Shown: positions 45,401-58,065, numbered from the stretch's first letter. The stretch: 64,000 nucleotides of DNA from Alitta virens (GCA_932294295.1 OW028580.1:37207336-37271335), one strand, 5' to 3'. A program made the numbers and translations. The notes: generated from the letters alone by a model not told the origin.

Positions 45401-48271
45401 AATGCAGTTTGTTGTGTGTCCTCATCACTTCATTGTGCTAGTCACTGCTCTGCTCACATGTGTCAGTAATTTCTGGTTACTCATGCTTAGCTTTATGTTA
45501 AATTAGCCTGCTGCAAGGAATTGATTGGTTGTTTATTTCAATTCTTAATTGATTGATTGTTTAATTTCAATTATTAATTGATTGATTGTATTATGAATTG
45601 ATTGAATGTTCATTTCTAAATTGATTGAATGTTTGTTTCTAATTATTGATTTATTATTAGTAATGTGTGATTGCATTGCCCTGTTAGGATGCCTCACTTC
45701 TGAGTCCTGAATTGTGGGAGGAGCTAACTTTCCCTCCAAAACTTTCCCTCCAAAACTGCTGACCAAGCCAAAGTTGACACTGTGCACAAAAGCCCATTGT
45801 GACTTGAGCTATAAATAGCCTCAGCACAATGCAGTGCACTGCAGGGGGTCCACTTCTTCTCCATTGCCTTAGCTGCCCTAATCCCTGGCAGAATTTGGAG
45901 AAAGATGCTGGTAGCAGCCCTGTTTGGGGGAGGTATCACCCCATGCAATGTGAATGATTACTGAATTTACTGTGATGTGATTGGTTGATAATTCCCTCTC
46001 AGCCCTGCTGGGGGGAAACTTTATGAATTGTACTTTTAATACATAACCCTGTGCAACAATAAAAATATGAGTTTATCCTAGAACAGCATTTGGAACTGAG
46101 GAAGCAAGATATACTGTCTTTGTGTTACTACTTGTGCTTACTGCACTTCGGAACTCTACACATATTGGAACTATGGCTTTTCCTACGGCTTTTCCTGTGC
46201 GCAGACATGCGAGTGCCCCAACAATAAAGACTGTCACAAAGTAACAGGAAAATGTGAGAAAGGTGAGTTATCAGTTATTTGGGACAGGCATGTTATGTAG
46301 CAAATCACGTGCATTATACTCATGATGAATCATCTATTTAGGGGGAGGAAAAAAACAACAAGAAATGAGTGATCAATATAAATGGCTTCTAAAATACATA
46401 TTATAACTATTCCTTGCAATATCAATCAGCCAAAATGTAACACTACCTGACTTTAAACATTAAATTAGGTTCCCAAATAAATCCTGATCAAGATCATAAA
46501 TATCACTGTGCATCATTTGGCTGTCACTACAGTAATTTTTGTGGATGAAATGACAATGATATCCTTGTATGAAAGTGCAATACGAAAAAATACTCAACTT
46601 GACAGTAGAACTTCTCGAAAAGTTTAGACACATTTTGTATAAAATATTAACTTTTTAGAAATAATATGTTGTGTTATGTTTTCTATGGATTTCACAGAAA
46701 TTTGATGTTACCATTTAGCAGTGACTTCCGATCATGTATGTTTTGACTTAGCAGTTTTGTACTTTGTGATGACAATTTCTTCTTGCGAGTTTCTTTTTTG
46801 TATTTCAATGTTTTTTTTTCATCTTTTGTGTACACATCAATGAACAAACTATAGCTGATGTCACAAAGCCAGCAAGTGATGAAGAGAACAGTTACTAATT
46901 TTCAGCTATTTTTTTTCCATTCAGAAATAACCACAACTGCAATAACAATTATATCAGGCAAGTTGCTCACTCTTAATAAGCAAATTTATTCAAGTAGTGT
47001 ATTTTATATATAGGAAAAAGTATATATATATACATATCAACCATGCAATCAATAATGTCACTACAGAGCGATACAACAAAGTACTGAGGAATAACTTCAA
47101 TGTGTATATTCCAGGTAATATGTAAAGTTAAAACAAAATCATTGTTATTAATTACATATATTCATATTTTTTATTTTTGTTTCTCTTACTAATTATTCTT
47201 ATTTTTCTTATCAATTATCTGCAGCATATATCTGTACATCATTTAGGTAAAATTTCCTTCAGGTTGTATAGATAAATTAAAATTTAGCTGACAATCATAA
47301 TGCATCTATAATTTCTGAATGTCTCTTTATAGTCGCTGCTATATTTTGTGCTTTGTCAATACTCTTTGCTGGTGCATATCTTCGGCTCAAATGCAAGATG
47401 AGAAGGTATGATTGATGAATTCTGTTTTCATTGAAGAATGATATATATTAAACTGACAACATGAAGAACCAATGTTAGGAATAAATTAAATGAAAGTACT
47501 TAGAACTTGCATTCTAGCATAAAAAAGTCTACCCAGAAAATCTTTTGAATCCATATTCTAGAAAACAATTTTAATTACCATCCACCAAAAAAAAATAAAA
47601 ATACACCAATCAGAATTGATTGTCTTTCTAACACAGCAGTAAACCAACAACCAAAACACACACATTGGTAAACTCCTCTTCTCAAGAAGTTAGGGAAAAA
47701 ATCAACAAATTAAGCAATGCACTGTTGGGTTATTATTTAAATCCATATGTTAGAATGGTGCATAGTATTATATAATAATACTACTAAATATCATAATACA
47801 TCGATTTTCAGATTATTAAAATTAACAGATCGAACAGCTCAGACGATTCCAGCTGAATCTTCACCAGATCCTTTGTACTGTGAGATTACGGACCAAAGTC
47901 GTCCTCCAATTCTGTCAGTCTACAGATCGAGCTCAACCAATAATGTACCAAACATTTTTGGAAAGAATTCAGCAATACCAGAGTACCTGGAAGATTTACC
48001 TGCACTGCCTGGTCGCCTGCAGATGTCAGCACCGAATCTCCTGGATTCATATACTTTGCAACAGATGGCAACACCAGTTCCCATGGAACAATCTGCATAC
48101 CTGGAGCCATCTAGTGTCATGGCTCATCCAGGATACATGACAATGGGAGGATCTACAGTCAATCAAAATAGGCATAGAGCTCCAATTGAAGGATCTGGTG
48201 CAACAGCGCAGCCTGATTACATGGAGATGAGTGGGTCTTTCCCTGCTGACAAACAAGCGTATGTCCCATAA
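36385..48271 (+). CDS. Copy 2: single-WSC, EGF, TM receptor with full YMxM tail
   Basis: Exons: 36385-36487 (signal), 37100-37242 and 37328-37475 (one WSC, equal to WSC2), 37860-37964, 38373-38510, 38653-38799, 39001-39150 and 39922-40065 (five EGF-like), 46925-46957 (linker), 47333-47405 (TM), 47812-48271 (tail). Sum 1644 nt, 547 residues, all phases matching when the damaged EGF7 exon (46182-46262) is skipped. WSC1 is lost through a 1416 bp deletion, but the signal exon (end phase 1) still joins WSC2 (start phase 1) in frame. The tail keeps YMTM and YMEM. The exon 11 donor has A instead of G as its last exon base, which weakens it. I infer a functional but shortened receptor. Confidence 0.7.
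36488..37099 (+). other. Copy 2 intron 1 with deletion junction
   Basis: Sequence passes directly from the equivalent of 11665 to the equivalent of 13080 at about 37053-37056, with only two or three shared bases. This removes both WSC1 exons. Confidence 0.85.
37100..37242 (+). CDS. Copy 2 WSC, first half
   Basis: Orthologous to copy 1 exon 4, one Thr to Ser change. Confidence 0.85.
37328..37475 (+). CDS. Copy 2 WSC, second half
   Basis: Orthologous to copy 1 exon 5, identical in protein. Confidence 0.85.
37860..37964 (+). CDS. Copy 2 EGF-like 1
   Basis: Orthologous to copy 1 exon 6, identical in protein. Confidence 0.8.
38373..38510 (+). CDS. Copy 2 EGF-like 2 (variable)
   Basis: Encodes [18 protein letters not shown] then [17 protein letters not shown]. 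It differs from copy 1 at five residues around the last cysteines, against an invariant upstream intron. Confidence 0.85.
38653..38799 (+). CDS. Copy 2 EGF-like 3
   Basis: Intact, Lys-Lys at the site that is a stop in copy 3. Confidence 0.85.
39001..39150 (+). CDS. Copy 2 EGF-like 4/5 (single)
   Basis: Matches copy 1 exon 10 rather than exon 9 (LNCQYKC and PCQTG). Confidence 0.85.
39151..39921 (+). other. Copy 2 intron after the single EGF4/5
   Basis: Matches the introns inside the copy 1 duplication. No exon. Confidence 0.5.
39922..40065 (+). CDS. Copy 2 EGF-like 6
   Basis: Orthologous to copy 1 exon 11. The last exon base is A rather than G (ACAA|GTAGGA), which should weaken the donor and changes the junction codon. 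Confidence 0.75.
40155..40345. repeat. 93 bp tandem duplication in intron 11 of copy 2
   Basis: CTTGAGTTATCGATGACTGA begins at 40155 and again at 40248, and the following ~90 bases are nearly the same. Absent from copy 1. Confidence 0.8.
40346..42639 (+). other. Copy 2 intron 11, first part
   Basis: No exon recognised. Contains the GACT-rich block (about 41660-41840) and a short GATT array near 42140. Confidence 0.45.
42640..43070. repeat. (CTAT)n array in copy 2
   Basis: Imperfect tetranucleotide array with an internal block around 42935-43070 that repeats part of the array and its AATGAAAAAAAGTC-like border. Confidence 0.9.
43226..43476. repeat. 18 bp minisatellite
   Basis: About 14 tandem copies of CACATTAATAGCAGTAAC, two of them shortened. 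Its minus strand reads as repeated MWLLLL, which is an artefact of the period being a multiple of three. Confidence 0.9.
43477..44903 (+). other. Copy 2 intron 11, unit-B-specific sequence
   Basis: 43480-44568 has no counterpart in copy 1, where the TIR element sits. A GC-rich block near 44375-44415 has GGTCCCGGTCCCGG repeats. 44569-44880 matches 23168-23505 in rearranged form, and a TAAAACCCTTTATCACGC segment at about 44766 equals the sequence normally just before EGF7. Confidence 0.6.
44904..45223. repeat. ~66 bp satellite-like tandem repeat, about five copies
   Basis: Units share ACAATTATTAGGTACACTCC and TCATTACACTTGCC with GCAAAGGATGTA borders. Copies are diverged and one is rearranged. 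Absent from copy 1. Confidence 0.8.
45224..46160. other. Unit-B-specific intron sequence next to damaged EGF7
   Basis: Contains ATTGATTGATTG-rich repeats (45515-45650) and unrecognised sequence. No gene supported. Confidence 0.4.
46182..46262 (+). pseudogene. Copy 2 EGF-like 7 exon, 5' edge lost
   Basis: Matches copy 1 exon 12 from base 24111 on, but the first ~15 exon bases and the acceptor CGCAG are gone. They are replaced by foreign sequence ending in a short duplicated GGCTTTTCCTACGGCTTTTCC. The donor is intact. Being phase 1-1, the exon can be skipped without a frameshift. Confidence 0.75.
46263..46924 (+). other. Copy 2 intron before the linker exon
   Basis: Alignable to 24192-24783 with several indels. 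No exon. Confidence 0.5.
46925..46957 (+). CDS. Copy 2 linker exon
   Basis: 33 nt, encodes [11 protein letters not shown] and keeps the GC donor (CAG|GCAAGT). Confidence 0.6.
47333..47405 (+). CDS. Copy 2 transmembrane exon
   Basis: Identical to 262-334. Confidence 0.85.
47812..48271 (+). CDS. Copy 2 cytoplasmic tail exon with YMTM/YMEM
   Basis: Identical in protein to the copy 0 tail. YMTM is at 48134-48145 and YMEM at 48218-48229; TAA ends it. Confidence 0.85.
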
Positions 48272-48563
48272 TGTGCCTCTTAAACATAAGGCCAACACTT
48301 CAAAGGAAAGGAAGAGCAAAAAATGCAGGCATTCAATATTGCCAAAGTGATCTAAGAGCATACTATTATCAGCCTGGTTTTATCATAAACTGATATATAC
48401 AGTAGTTTACAAATGTTTTTTTTTATGTTGAATGTTGACTGTTATATTAATTCAAGATTTTTATATAAGTACATAAATGCATGCTTGTTAATTTGTATAT
48501 CCAGAATATATCTATCTTGTGCTTATAATTAAATCTGGTCTATTTTTTGCTTTTTAATTTATA

Positions 48564-49071
48564 GGGGAGAGTGGGGCACCTTGAGCTGTGGGGATCTTGA
48601 TCCATAGGCTCTGTAGGCCAGTTGGTTTAACGTTAGCCTTGTCAATAGAAATTTTTTGTGATATAGAATTGGGGAACTGATGATTTTTCAAGCGTCCTAT
48701 AAGGAAAATGTGTTAATTCAGCATAAACATTTTTCACTACCACAGAGTAATAAGACAAGGCAAGATTGTTATTTTTCTAATGTCTTCATTAAAAAATTTG
48801 TATTTTATATGTAATTTATCCAAGGCACACTATACTTGCCCTGGACAGTCAGACAATCATTAAGGTTCAGCCCTGCATTGATGTAGATTTGATATGGCCT
48901 TTCTTAACATAACTGTCAAGAAAAAATGCACCCTGAGATATATGTAATTATTACTCAACATATTATTCCCTGAATTTGCTTTTGATGGTACATAATTAAT
49001 TGCTGATGCAGGATGTTAAACTATAATAAGATGTTATAAGTTAAAATGGCTCATGGTGCACCACTCTCCCC
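48564..49071. mobile_element. MITE-like GGGGAGAG TIR element, short form, unit C
   Basis: Same as 1493-2000. Confidence 0.55.
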
Positions 49072-49099
49072 TATACAATGCATGAATATGAATACATAA

Positions 49100-49203
49100 T
49101 GTTATATAATCATTTGATTGCCTGTATCTTTTCTGTATCTTTTATATAATCCTTTGATTGCCTGTATCTTTTATATAATCATTTGATTGCCTGTATCTTT
49201 TGG
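49100..49203. repeat. ~30 bp tandem repeat, unit C
   Basis: Same as 2029-2132. Confidence 0.65.
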
Positions 49204-49284
49204 GAATACCCTAAACTATTCCTCTAAAAAAAATGTTATGGTTACATTTGCCGTTTATATCCTGTGCAGAATGTATCTTGTATA

Positions 49285-49299
49285 AATAAATTCAATAAA
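49285..49299 (+). promoter_or_regulatory. Candidate poly(A) signals of copy 2
   Basis: Two AATAAA hexamers as after copy 0. Confidence 0.4.
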
Positions 49300-50761
49300 A
49301 TGATACTTTATCTTTAACTTTTGTGACACTGCCACATTAGAAAGTGAGCTTAGTCTTTGTTTACTGCCATATTTCTTTGAATTCTTATTATATATGGGCA
49401 TATATACTTGTTTATTGAATATATCTGATATATATCCTTTTTGCAGGGGCGCAGATCTTGGGGGGAATTAGGGGGATGTATTTCCCCTGCAAAACAAGTG
49501 GGGGGGGGGGTGATAATGTGAATATCCCCCCCCCTGGAAATGTACTGTATGCGCGGCATATTTAATCATAAACATGCATTTCTTACAGACCTCAATTTGT
49601 TTTACTAAAATGTTCGGTCAGGTAAAATGGTTGATTGAATCCAATACTCTTACATCTGGAAATGCCTCGAACTTGAAAATGTTTGTTCAGTGACACCATT
49701 GATCATAATGTATTGCTTCATTGTACCTATTCCTGAAGTTCATCTGTGCTTTTTTTTTTAATTGTTTCTTGTATCTACTGGCGCAGGTGGTTTAAGTCAG
49801 CCACTTTTAAAAATTATTTATTTTCTGCTAAAGGTTTATTATAATATGTTACCCATGTTAAGTGGTACCTTGCAGGATACAAAAATTGCCTACACAAAAT
49901 TATAGACAAGGCACATTATATGGCTGTAATGTCACATTCACAGGAGTGAATTGTATACTATTGACACAACACAAAACCACTGACGCTAGATTCAAGTAAT
50001 CTTCAGATGAGATAATTTTGGCTCAACTTAGAAATATATATACTAACAGTCCCATGGTTTTTTGATTTTTTTGATTGTATGTTTAAATTGCCTTGTAAGT
50101 CGGAGAGCAGTTTCTCTGAATGCTGGACATTTAGTATATAAAGATATCTCCATATGATTTGGTCCTGGCAGATTTAATAGTCCAATCATATACCAAACTT
50201 ATGATGCTCTAAGATAATCTTCCCTTAAGCTGTCCCCCTCCGATTGTAATGTAATTTAGGCACTGAAAAAAGAGGGTCATAATTTGTTTCAGAGAAATAA
50301 CAATATATTTAGTCTTGTTACGGAATTGGGAATTAGAATAAAAGTATATTATAATATTTTTGTACCTAATTTAATGCTTTAACATCAAGAAGAGCTGTTC
50401 TTATGATAGTCTATGTTGTGTTTCAAGTCCTTCATTCACCAACAGAGGGGGAGCAAGTAGCACTGCACATTAGTCCGCCTAATGGACAACACCTACAATC
50501 AAGTAACTTTACACAATTAAAGCTTGGATATTCCTGGACTTTAAGTAACCGGTGGCTTTATCAACTTTGAATTTTAGAGAACTATTTTATGCATTACTGA
50601 TTTGAAGATGTTATGAACTACAACACCATGAAGTACAAATAAAGTTCAAATAATGGCAACATTGCCAGATCACTTTGAAGTTCACTTTGTCCTTACTGAG
50701 AACCCATGAATTAAAAGAGTCACTTTGAGACATATATATATTTTGACCAACAACAGTGACG

Positions 50762-51816
50762 CGAACTCTTTCATTTTGGCCAAATTCTGTCAGGGGAGGA
50801 GGAACATGGTGATCTCTCTAGTTTTTCATTACCTCCTGTTTATCAGCTACCGTATCCTGTACCTCAGGTCGAATTAACGAGAGTCTGGTATGTAACTGGC
50901 TTCTCATGAACAGTTTACCAGGGGACACTCCAGTGATTGTATGGGGAGTGGTCTGGTATGTCAACAGGAAACTACACAATTTCTGCTTGGTTGTAACGCC
51001 AGGCCGAGACTCCCCCGAATGTCTCTTTAGAGCAGCATTTAGAGTTTGTACTGCTCTTTCAGCTGACCTGTTCGAGGCAGGTGGTACGGAGGCGTCAAGG
51101 TGTGTTTCACTCCGTTACCAGCCAAGACAAAAAATGGCCAAGAAAGCAATGTTCCAAATTTGTGCAGTAGAACAACTCCCACTCCATGAGGGCTGGCATC
51201 GCAGGCTGGTATCAGTGGTGACTTTTGTTCATTTCCATGGAACGTCTTTTCACAGCAAACAGTTCAGCGGGGCTAACATGGATGACAGATTCCTCAGGTA
51301 ACTGACGTAATAATTCACCATACGGAGGAACGTGCATAACTCAGAAACATCTTTTGGTCCTTTCGTCATCTTGATTGCGGATACTTTTTCATGAATAGGT
51401 CTTCAGATGCGGTCAAGATATGACCTAAGTATTGCACACTGTCAGCTAGAAACATGCATTTTTGTCAGTTCCCTCTAACATTGTACTTAGACCACCTCTC
51501 CAGCACCATTTCCATCCGATATAAATGCTCTTCGTCTGATTTTGCCGTCACTAGGATATCGTCTATGTAATATACACCTGGAATTCTCTGGAGAATCTGA
51601 TCCATTATTGATACTGTACAGTAGGCGAGTTACACCATACAATCCCTTAAAGGTATTAATTGTTAAGTACTTTTGAGATTTTTCTGATAGATAACCTTGT
51701 AGTCTCCACAGAGTCACAATTTCCCATTACTTTTAGGAACTACCACCACTGGTGATGCCCAATCGCACTGTCAACTTTGTGCAATATACCTGGATATCTT
51801 AAATTGTTCCATGGGG
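50762..51816 (-). mobile_element. Ty3/gypsy pol remnant, unit C
   Basis: Same broken element as at 3691-4745; YIDD at 51569-51558. Confidence 0.8.
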
Positions 51817-52570
51817 GAATCCCTGTGCAACCTTTTCTTTCTTTCTTTTGTTTCAGTCTTTCAGTCAGAAGTTCTCAGTTGCTCAGTGAGTTCAAAAATC
51901 ATACAAATTATATTCTTTGAATCTCTTTCTCTCTTGAGCACATGTACAAAAGTGTTCTTGTGTGGTGCCATAAACAATGGATTTTCACTGAATCTGAACT
52001 TTTAGCCTATTTTTGAAACCTTTATTAGCTAAAGCAGAAAATGTGCTTTGTTGTGTACAGTTTATGTCATAGAATTATGCTACCCTAAACGAAGGCCTAA
52101 AATAATAATTTTTTCAGTTACCTTTTATGTTCAATTAGAGCAGTGGTCTGGAAGATGTGCAAGGACACACAATTATGAGTGGCATAACACAGCAATTTTA
52201 AACAAAGTCATGCCAAATTGATGGGACTTACATAAATAAACATTGTTATAGTAATTAGAATATTTGTGTATTAAAGAAAAGCTGGATGTGATTGACTTGA
52301 GTGTGTTCTGCTAACCTCTGGGTTTATCTAAGCTTGGATAAATCCTAACTACCCAAATTGCAATGCTAAAGTGAGCTGCTCAGAGAACTTAATGTGCTAG
52401 ATTATTCAATGACCGTCATTGGGTTGTCAGGATGATTGGCAAATTGGTTGGATCTGTGATGTCAGCCACTTGGCACTGGTTACTTTAACTTGTTATATGT
52501 AAAAAAAAACTGTACAGCAGTCACAGTAAATTTCATTTTGCTTCATTATTAAACCCTAGCTGCTTGAGAA

Positions 52571-52941
52571 AAATCAGCCAAAAGTTGGCTTTTGGCCGAG
52601 GTCAACTGACCAACCAACCTACCAAAGCTAATTCTAAGGACTCCAGAAACAATAATCAAGCATTAGAACTAAGTTTCATTTCTGCATACAAGCCCATTTA
52701 CTTGAGAAAAATTATATTTACTTGGCCGAAAGTTTGTTTTCAGCCGACAGTCACCTGACCAACCAACCTACCAAAAGTAATTCTAAGGACCCCAGAATCA
52801 ATAATCGAGCATTAGAACTAGTTTCATTGTTTCATTTTTTGCATACAAGCCCATTTACTTGAAAACGATTCTATTCACTTTGCAGAAAGTTGGTTTTTCA
52901 GTCAATTCCAACTAACTACCAAAGCCACTCAAGTAAATGCC
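52571..52941. repeat. ~149 bp tandem repeat, unit C
   Basis: Same as 5500-5870 with one substitution at 52576. Confidence 0.65.
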
Positions 52942-53090
52942 AAGTAGCCAGCGCCAGTAATTGCAATTGGGTGAGTCATCCTGTTACCGATATTGTAACA
53001 TCACTTGTTGAGAGATCTAATTAAAATTGTTGTGTGTCATCCTAGGCCTGGCAAAAGGTAATAATAAAGATCAGGTGGGACATTTGTCAG

Positions 53091-53601
53091 GAACAAACAG
53101 AAGAAACGCTTCAAGAACATAATTCCTTGTAAGTTAGAAATGAATCTTAATAAAGCAAGAATTGGTTAATTTAGCAATTGAATTCTTCTAGTGCTTTATA
53201 CATTTAACTTTTTTTGTTTCAGATGACAGTGCCAGAGTCAAACTCAGCATAATGAATGACGATCCCCTTACCGATTATGTCAATACCAGCTACATTAACG
53301 TATGTTGTTTTATCCACACTTTTGAGTTGATTTGCATATTTAGATAAACTTTCAAATTTCGGGACTCAGAATAATATGTTTTGATAAATGAGTTTAATGT
53401 CACGCTACCACAATTATCACCAAGTATTATTGTATTTTTTTTTTGTTAATCTGAGAGTGCCAGTGGTGTCCCCTTGTATGAAACTATGTATCAGATATAA
53501 TTCAGTGGTTGTTCTAATTTGAATATGTAATTTATGTATGATGTTGTTTCATTTTGCCAATGAAGGGCTACAAAAAGAAAGGCAGTTCATTGCTTGCCAA
53601 G
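53091..53601 (+). pseudogene. Orphan PTP-domain exons, unit C
   Basis: Exons ending at 53128, at 53223-53299 and at 53566-53601, the same as in unit A. Confidence 0.7.
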
Positions 53602-56493
53602 GTAAATATTCTTCAATTTTCATCACAACGTTTATTTCCAGTTATTCATTCATTCTATTTAATGTACATCATTCAGCTGTACTGTGATGCGTAATTAAAT
53701 ATAGGTTAAAAAATTGTTTCAGCACCTAGCAGTGGGTATATGTAAAGTAGATTCTGGTGCAAACTTTTTTCACGGCATTGTACTCGTTGACTTGTTATAC
53801 AGCAACAACTGACTACCCTATCCTCTCAATATGTCTTTCCTGAATGACAGTTTACACAGTAGGCCTAACGCATAAAAAATTACAGTACAAGCATACATGT
53901 ATGAGTAGATCGCCACATAATATCCTGACAAAACTGCATCGTGACAGCTTCCTGGCAGTTAGGGGAGAGCGGGGAACAGTGAGACTAGCCCCTAGTTTCA
54001 ACACAGTCAAGGTTATAACACTGTTCTTTTGGGATTTATGCCAACATGAATTAAAAGCACGAGGAGTTTGAAATTTCACTTTTTGGGTTAACACCAGGCA
54101 AAGTAATTTTCTTTTTTGCACGTGAGTTTTCAATCTTCTTCTCCAGTATTTGGAGATTATGAAATCATCCAACAGTATACAAAACCTTAGAGAGTGGTAT
54201 TTAATTCCAGATATTAATATATAGTGCGGTATCCATGTGGACCTCAGAAGAAGTTGACAAAGCAGGAGTGGGGCAGGGTGAGACAGTCAATTCAGTGTAA
54301 GGGAAATGACAGCTGGATGTCGGTTACATGACAGACAGACAGACAGAATTATTTATTTTTCATCGCATACACCATACATACCACACATATAACATTAACA
54401 TACAGACACATAGGTAAATCTAACTTTAAATAAAAAATAAAAAATAAAATAATAATGATTAAAAAAAAGAAATAATGATAATAATAAAAAAAGAAAAATG
54501 AAAGATGAATGAATGAAAGGTTATGGATGAAAGGAGACTCATCAAGGAAAGAGGGTTTTGCCGCTAAAGAGGAGCCACCCCTGTGTTTTGTGGAAATAGC
54601 TGCAAAAAGATTAGTCAATAATTAACATAAAGCCACAAATAAGGATTAAAAAGGAAAAAAGGAAAAAATAATAAGGCAGTGTTAGAAAATTTACTTCTAA
54701 TACCTGTGGTAGAAGACTTGGCAGTAGATGAGTCTGACAACATGACATGTTGAATGAATGGTACCTTGTACCCAGTGTCTATGCCATTTTTGTTGTACTA
54801 TATATCAAACAATGTCTCACTCTACCCTTCTACTTTGTCATTTAAGTTATTGACATATCTCAAGTTTATTAACCCCAATGCTATATGCCAATGACACTCT
54901 GTTTACAGAACTTAATGAAATAATACAGGGTATTGCAGACTGTACAGATGAAATAATAATTGAAGATTAAATTGTGATCTACATTTTTTTAATAATGCTT
55001 AAAAAACCAAAGCAATGATATTTGATAAAACCTCACTTATTATTCCCAGATGAAATTAAGAAATTTGACAATAGATTTAACTTCCTAGATCTGATCATGC
55101 ATGGATGAAAATTTAATCTGAATTATCCTATTCATGCGGTTTCCAAATCTAAAACTTCAGGTTTTATATCAAACTTAAGAGTGAACTTCCCTCGAATATG
55201 TTAATGTCTTGGCACCTTTGTGCTGATAATGTAGTGGCGCCTCAGTGACATGACAGTCGCTTGACTTGAAGCTGTCTTTAGGAAGATATGTGAACTTTTA
55301 CCTTGACAGTTTTACATGAAGTAATGATTGTACACCAAAGTTATTCACTTTCCCAAAACCACTGTTATTTAGCTGGACATTTTTCAAGTTTCTTTTAACA
55401 ACTGTTAATTGTATATCCACCATGACCCATCAAATAGCACTGCAGGAAGCTGTCTACTGTAAACTGGTCATTTTTGTTACATTTCATGTCACTAGGAATT
55501 TTATAAAATACCAGTAGAGGACAGCACCAGTCAGATTAATCTTATGATCTCATATGCTGCTGCAGATTTTCATCTGCCTTGCTGAAATGTTTGGATTTTT
55601 GTTAATTGTATGGTCAGTACCTGTTCTCACAGTCATTAATGTTACAGGTCTTTACACTAAGATTCTTAGGATGTGAAATGTTTTTTTTTTCCTCCATTGA
55701 CATCAGAAAAATATCTAAAATTTCTTGCATTATAGGCTGTAATAGATGATACAGAGAGACACCCAGGTGGATATTGTGCAAATGTCATTTCTGTAACAAA
55801 TCAAACACATCACTTCTGTTAAATTTGTATCTCTTGACACATTGTAACAGAATTTACCAATAGCATAACACAATGACCTGAGGAGCTTAAGTTTATTTAG
55901 TGTGTCTATGCTAACTGTGTATATTATTTTTCAGTTCCATTCCTCAAGTTGTTCAAAATATCTGAACAGTCGAAACATTTGAAAGTCCATAATGACGTTT
56001 AAGCTACTTTTTTAAGCCTCATTCTGTGACAAACAAATGTAGACTAATTTCCTTAACACTGCAAGTATTTCACCAGTACCATGGCATGAGCTGTACCCCT
56101 TCTGACATAATCTGGACTGGCTGTCTGATTAAGTATAGGTAAATGAATACATTTTGTCCATTGACTGACCCAATTCTCTTGCAGACACAACTCAATGGTG
56201 TTTGAGGTTGAGATCAGGAGAGTGAGATCTCAGTATTGTTCTGCAGGAGATGGGCTGATCCTCTGAAGTGGATTTTTGCTGCCATTAAACAGATTCTAAG
56301 TTATCTCCCAATACCTGGGACAGGAACATTGATTCATCCATGATGATAACTATCGGTAACTGCAGCCCTTACTGCAACAGAGGACTGAACATGGTCCTGC
56401 AGGTCAAACTGCCTGTCTAAGTTAGGCATGATCAAGTTTAGTTTTCTTTTTTTGAACGCTAATTGGTCATTCATAATCATTGTCTCCGCATAT
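53602..56493. other. Spacer, unit C
   Basis: Counterpart of 6531-9422; nothing further recognised. Confidence 0.4.
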
Positions 56494-56780
56494 CGCTGTG
56501 TGTCATCACCTCACAGCCCAGCTACCTAATTATGTACATTCTTTGCTCGTTTACTCATCTAAAGTAAATTAATCAATTTTTCTTATATTCAATAGGCTGG
56601 CTCATGGTATTAAAGGTCTAACACAATGAAATTACAGAATAATTAGATGTTCATGTGGTGAGTTTACGCAATTCTACATAGATCATCTACCAATAATTTT
56701 GCTTAACTAGGTAAACTAGGTAAACTAGCGTAGAATTTCCATAATTAGGTTGCTGGGCTGTTAGGTGATGACACACAGTG
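56494..56780. mobile_element. Palindromic MITE, unit C
   Basis: Same as 9423-9709, with ATAT flanks. Confidence 0.65.
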
Positions 56781-58065
56781 ATATTGCCAAGCCAGGTTTT
56801 AAATACCTGCTCCTTCCACGCAAAATGCCAAGTGCTCAGCCTTTTGCTGGCTCACACGAGACAGCAGCATCCCATTCGCCCCGAACCACTAAAAGAAAAT
56901 CTGAACACAGCATTTGCCCAAAGTTCCTTCAATTGATCCTGAGGATTTGGTTCATCGGGGTAATCAATCAAGTCTTACTTGATGAGCAAACAATGACAAA
57001 GATGTTGCACCATTTAAATTGCATAATTAACAAAAAATATGAAATTATTTCAGCATTAATAATTTACATTCAAAATAAGGATTACAATTTTTTGGATGCT
57101 CAGTTTCTCATTGACATCTGTCATGATTATCATTTCCATAACAGAAAACTAATTTCTTACAGCATTATGGTTTCTCATCCTGAGCTGCTGGTTTTCATGA
57201 GCATTGTCCACCGAAAAGAGATGCATTAGAAAGGCCATTGATATTAAGCCGACTTTGATGGCATTATAGGATGTATACTGCAATGTTTGGGGTGATTCCA
57301 TTCACCAGTAACAATCATTTCTGCTACTATTGCATCTTAGATACATAATGAGGGCATTGAATATGCTTTGCCTTCAAACGAATAATTTACCAAATGTGAG
57401 TGAGACACCCACTGATGGTTTTAAACAAGATTCAATTGTACAAAGTTTAACAGGTGATGATGAGAATACACAGGGTTAGACTTGTCACAGAAATGACAAA
57501 GCTCTGTAGAAACTTAAGAAAATACTGCCCATGGTAGACCCAAAACTAAACAAACCAACCATGGAAACAGTCCAGCAATTCATTTATTAACCATTTATTT
57601 GGTTGTTGTTATTTTTTTCCATCCTAGTTTTAAAGCTACTGTTTCTCATAAAGTCACAAACATACATGTGACAAGTGACAAGAAGTACATTGTTTTAATG
57701 CCACTGGGAGAGTACGCTAGAGTTCGAAAACTCAATTCCAGTGTGGTCTCTTCTAGATATTGTGCAAGATGACACAAAGGTGATTTAACCAAAGAGAAAC
57801 AGAGAGATATATAGAGATGGATGGATCACACACAATACTCTCTTGCACATACAGATCAGACATCTCACAGTTCTAAGTAATTAAAATAAAAAATATAATT
57901 AAAAAAAAAAAAGCCCAAAAATGGTGAACTAGAAATTTATCACAATAAAAATCAAAACGAGACTATACGTGGGATCAGGTTGATCATGCTGTGTGTGCTG
58001 ATAGCATGATTTCCAAGCAGGATGGTTAAAAATGTAAAAAAAATGATAAACTGATTAGTCTGATC

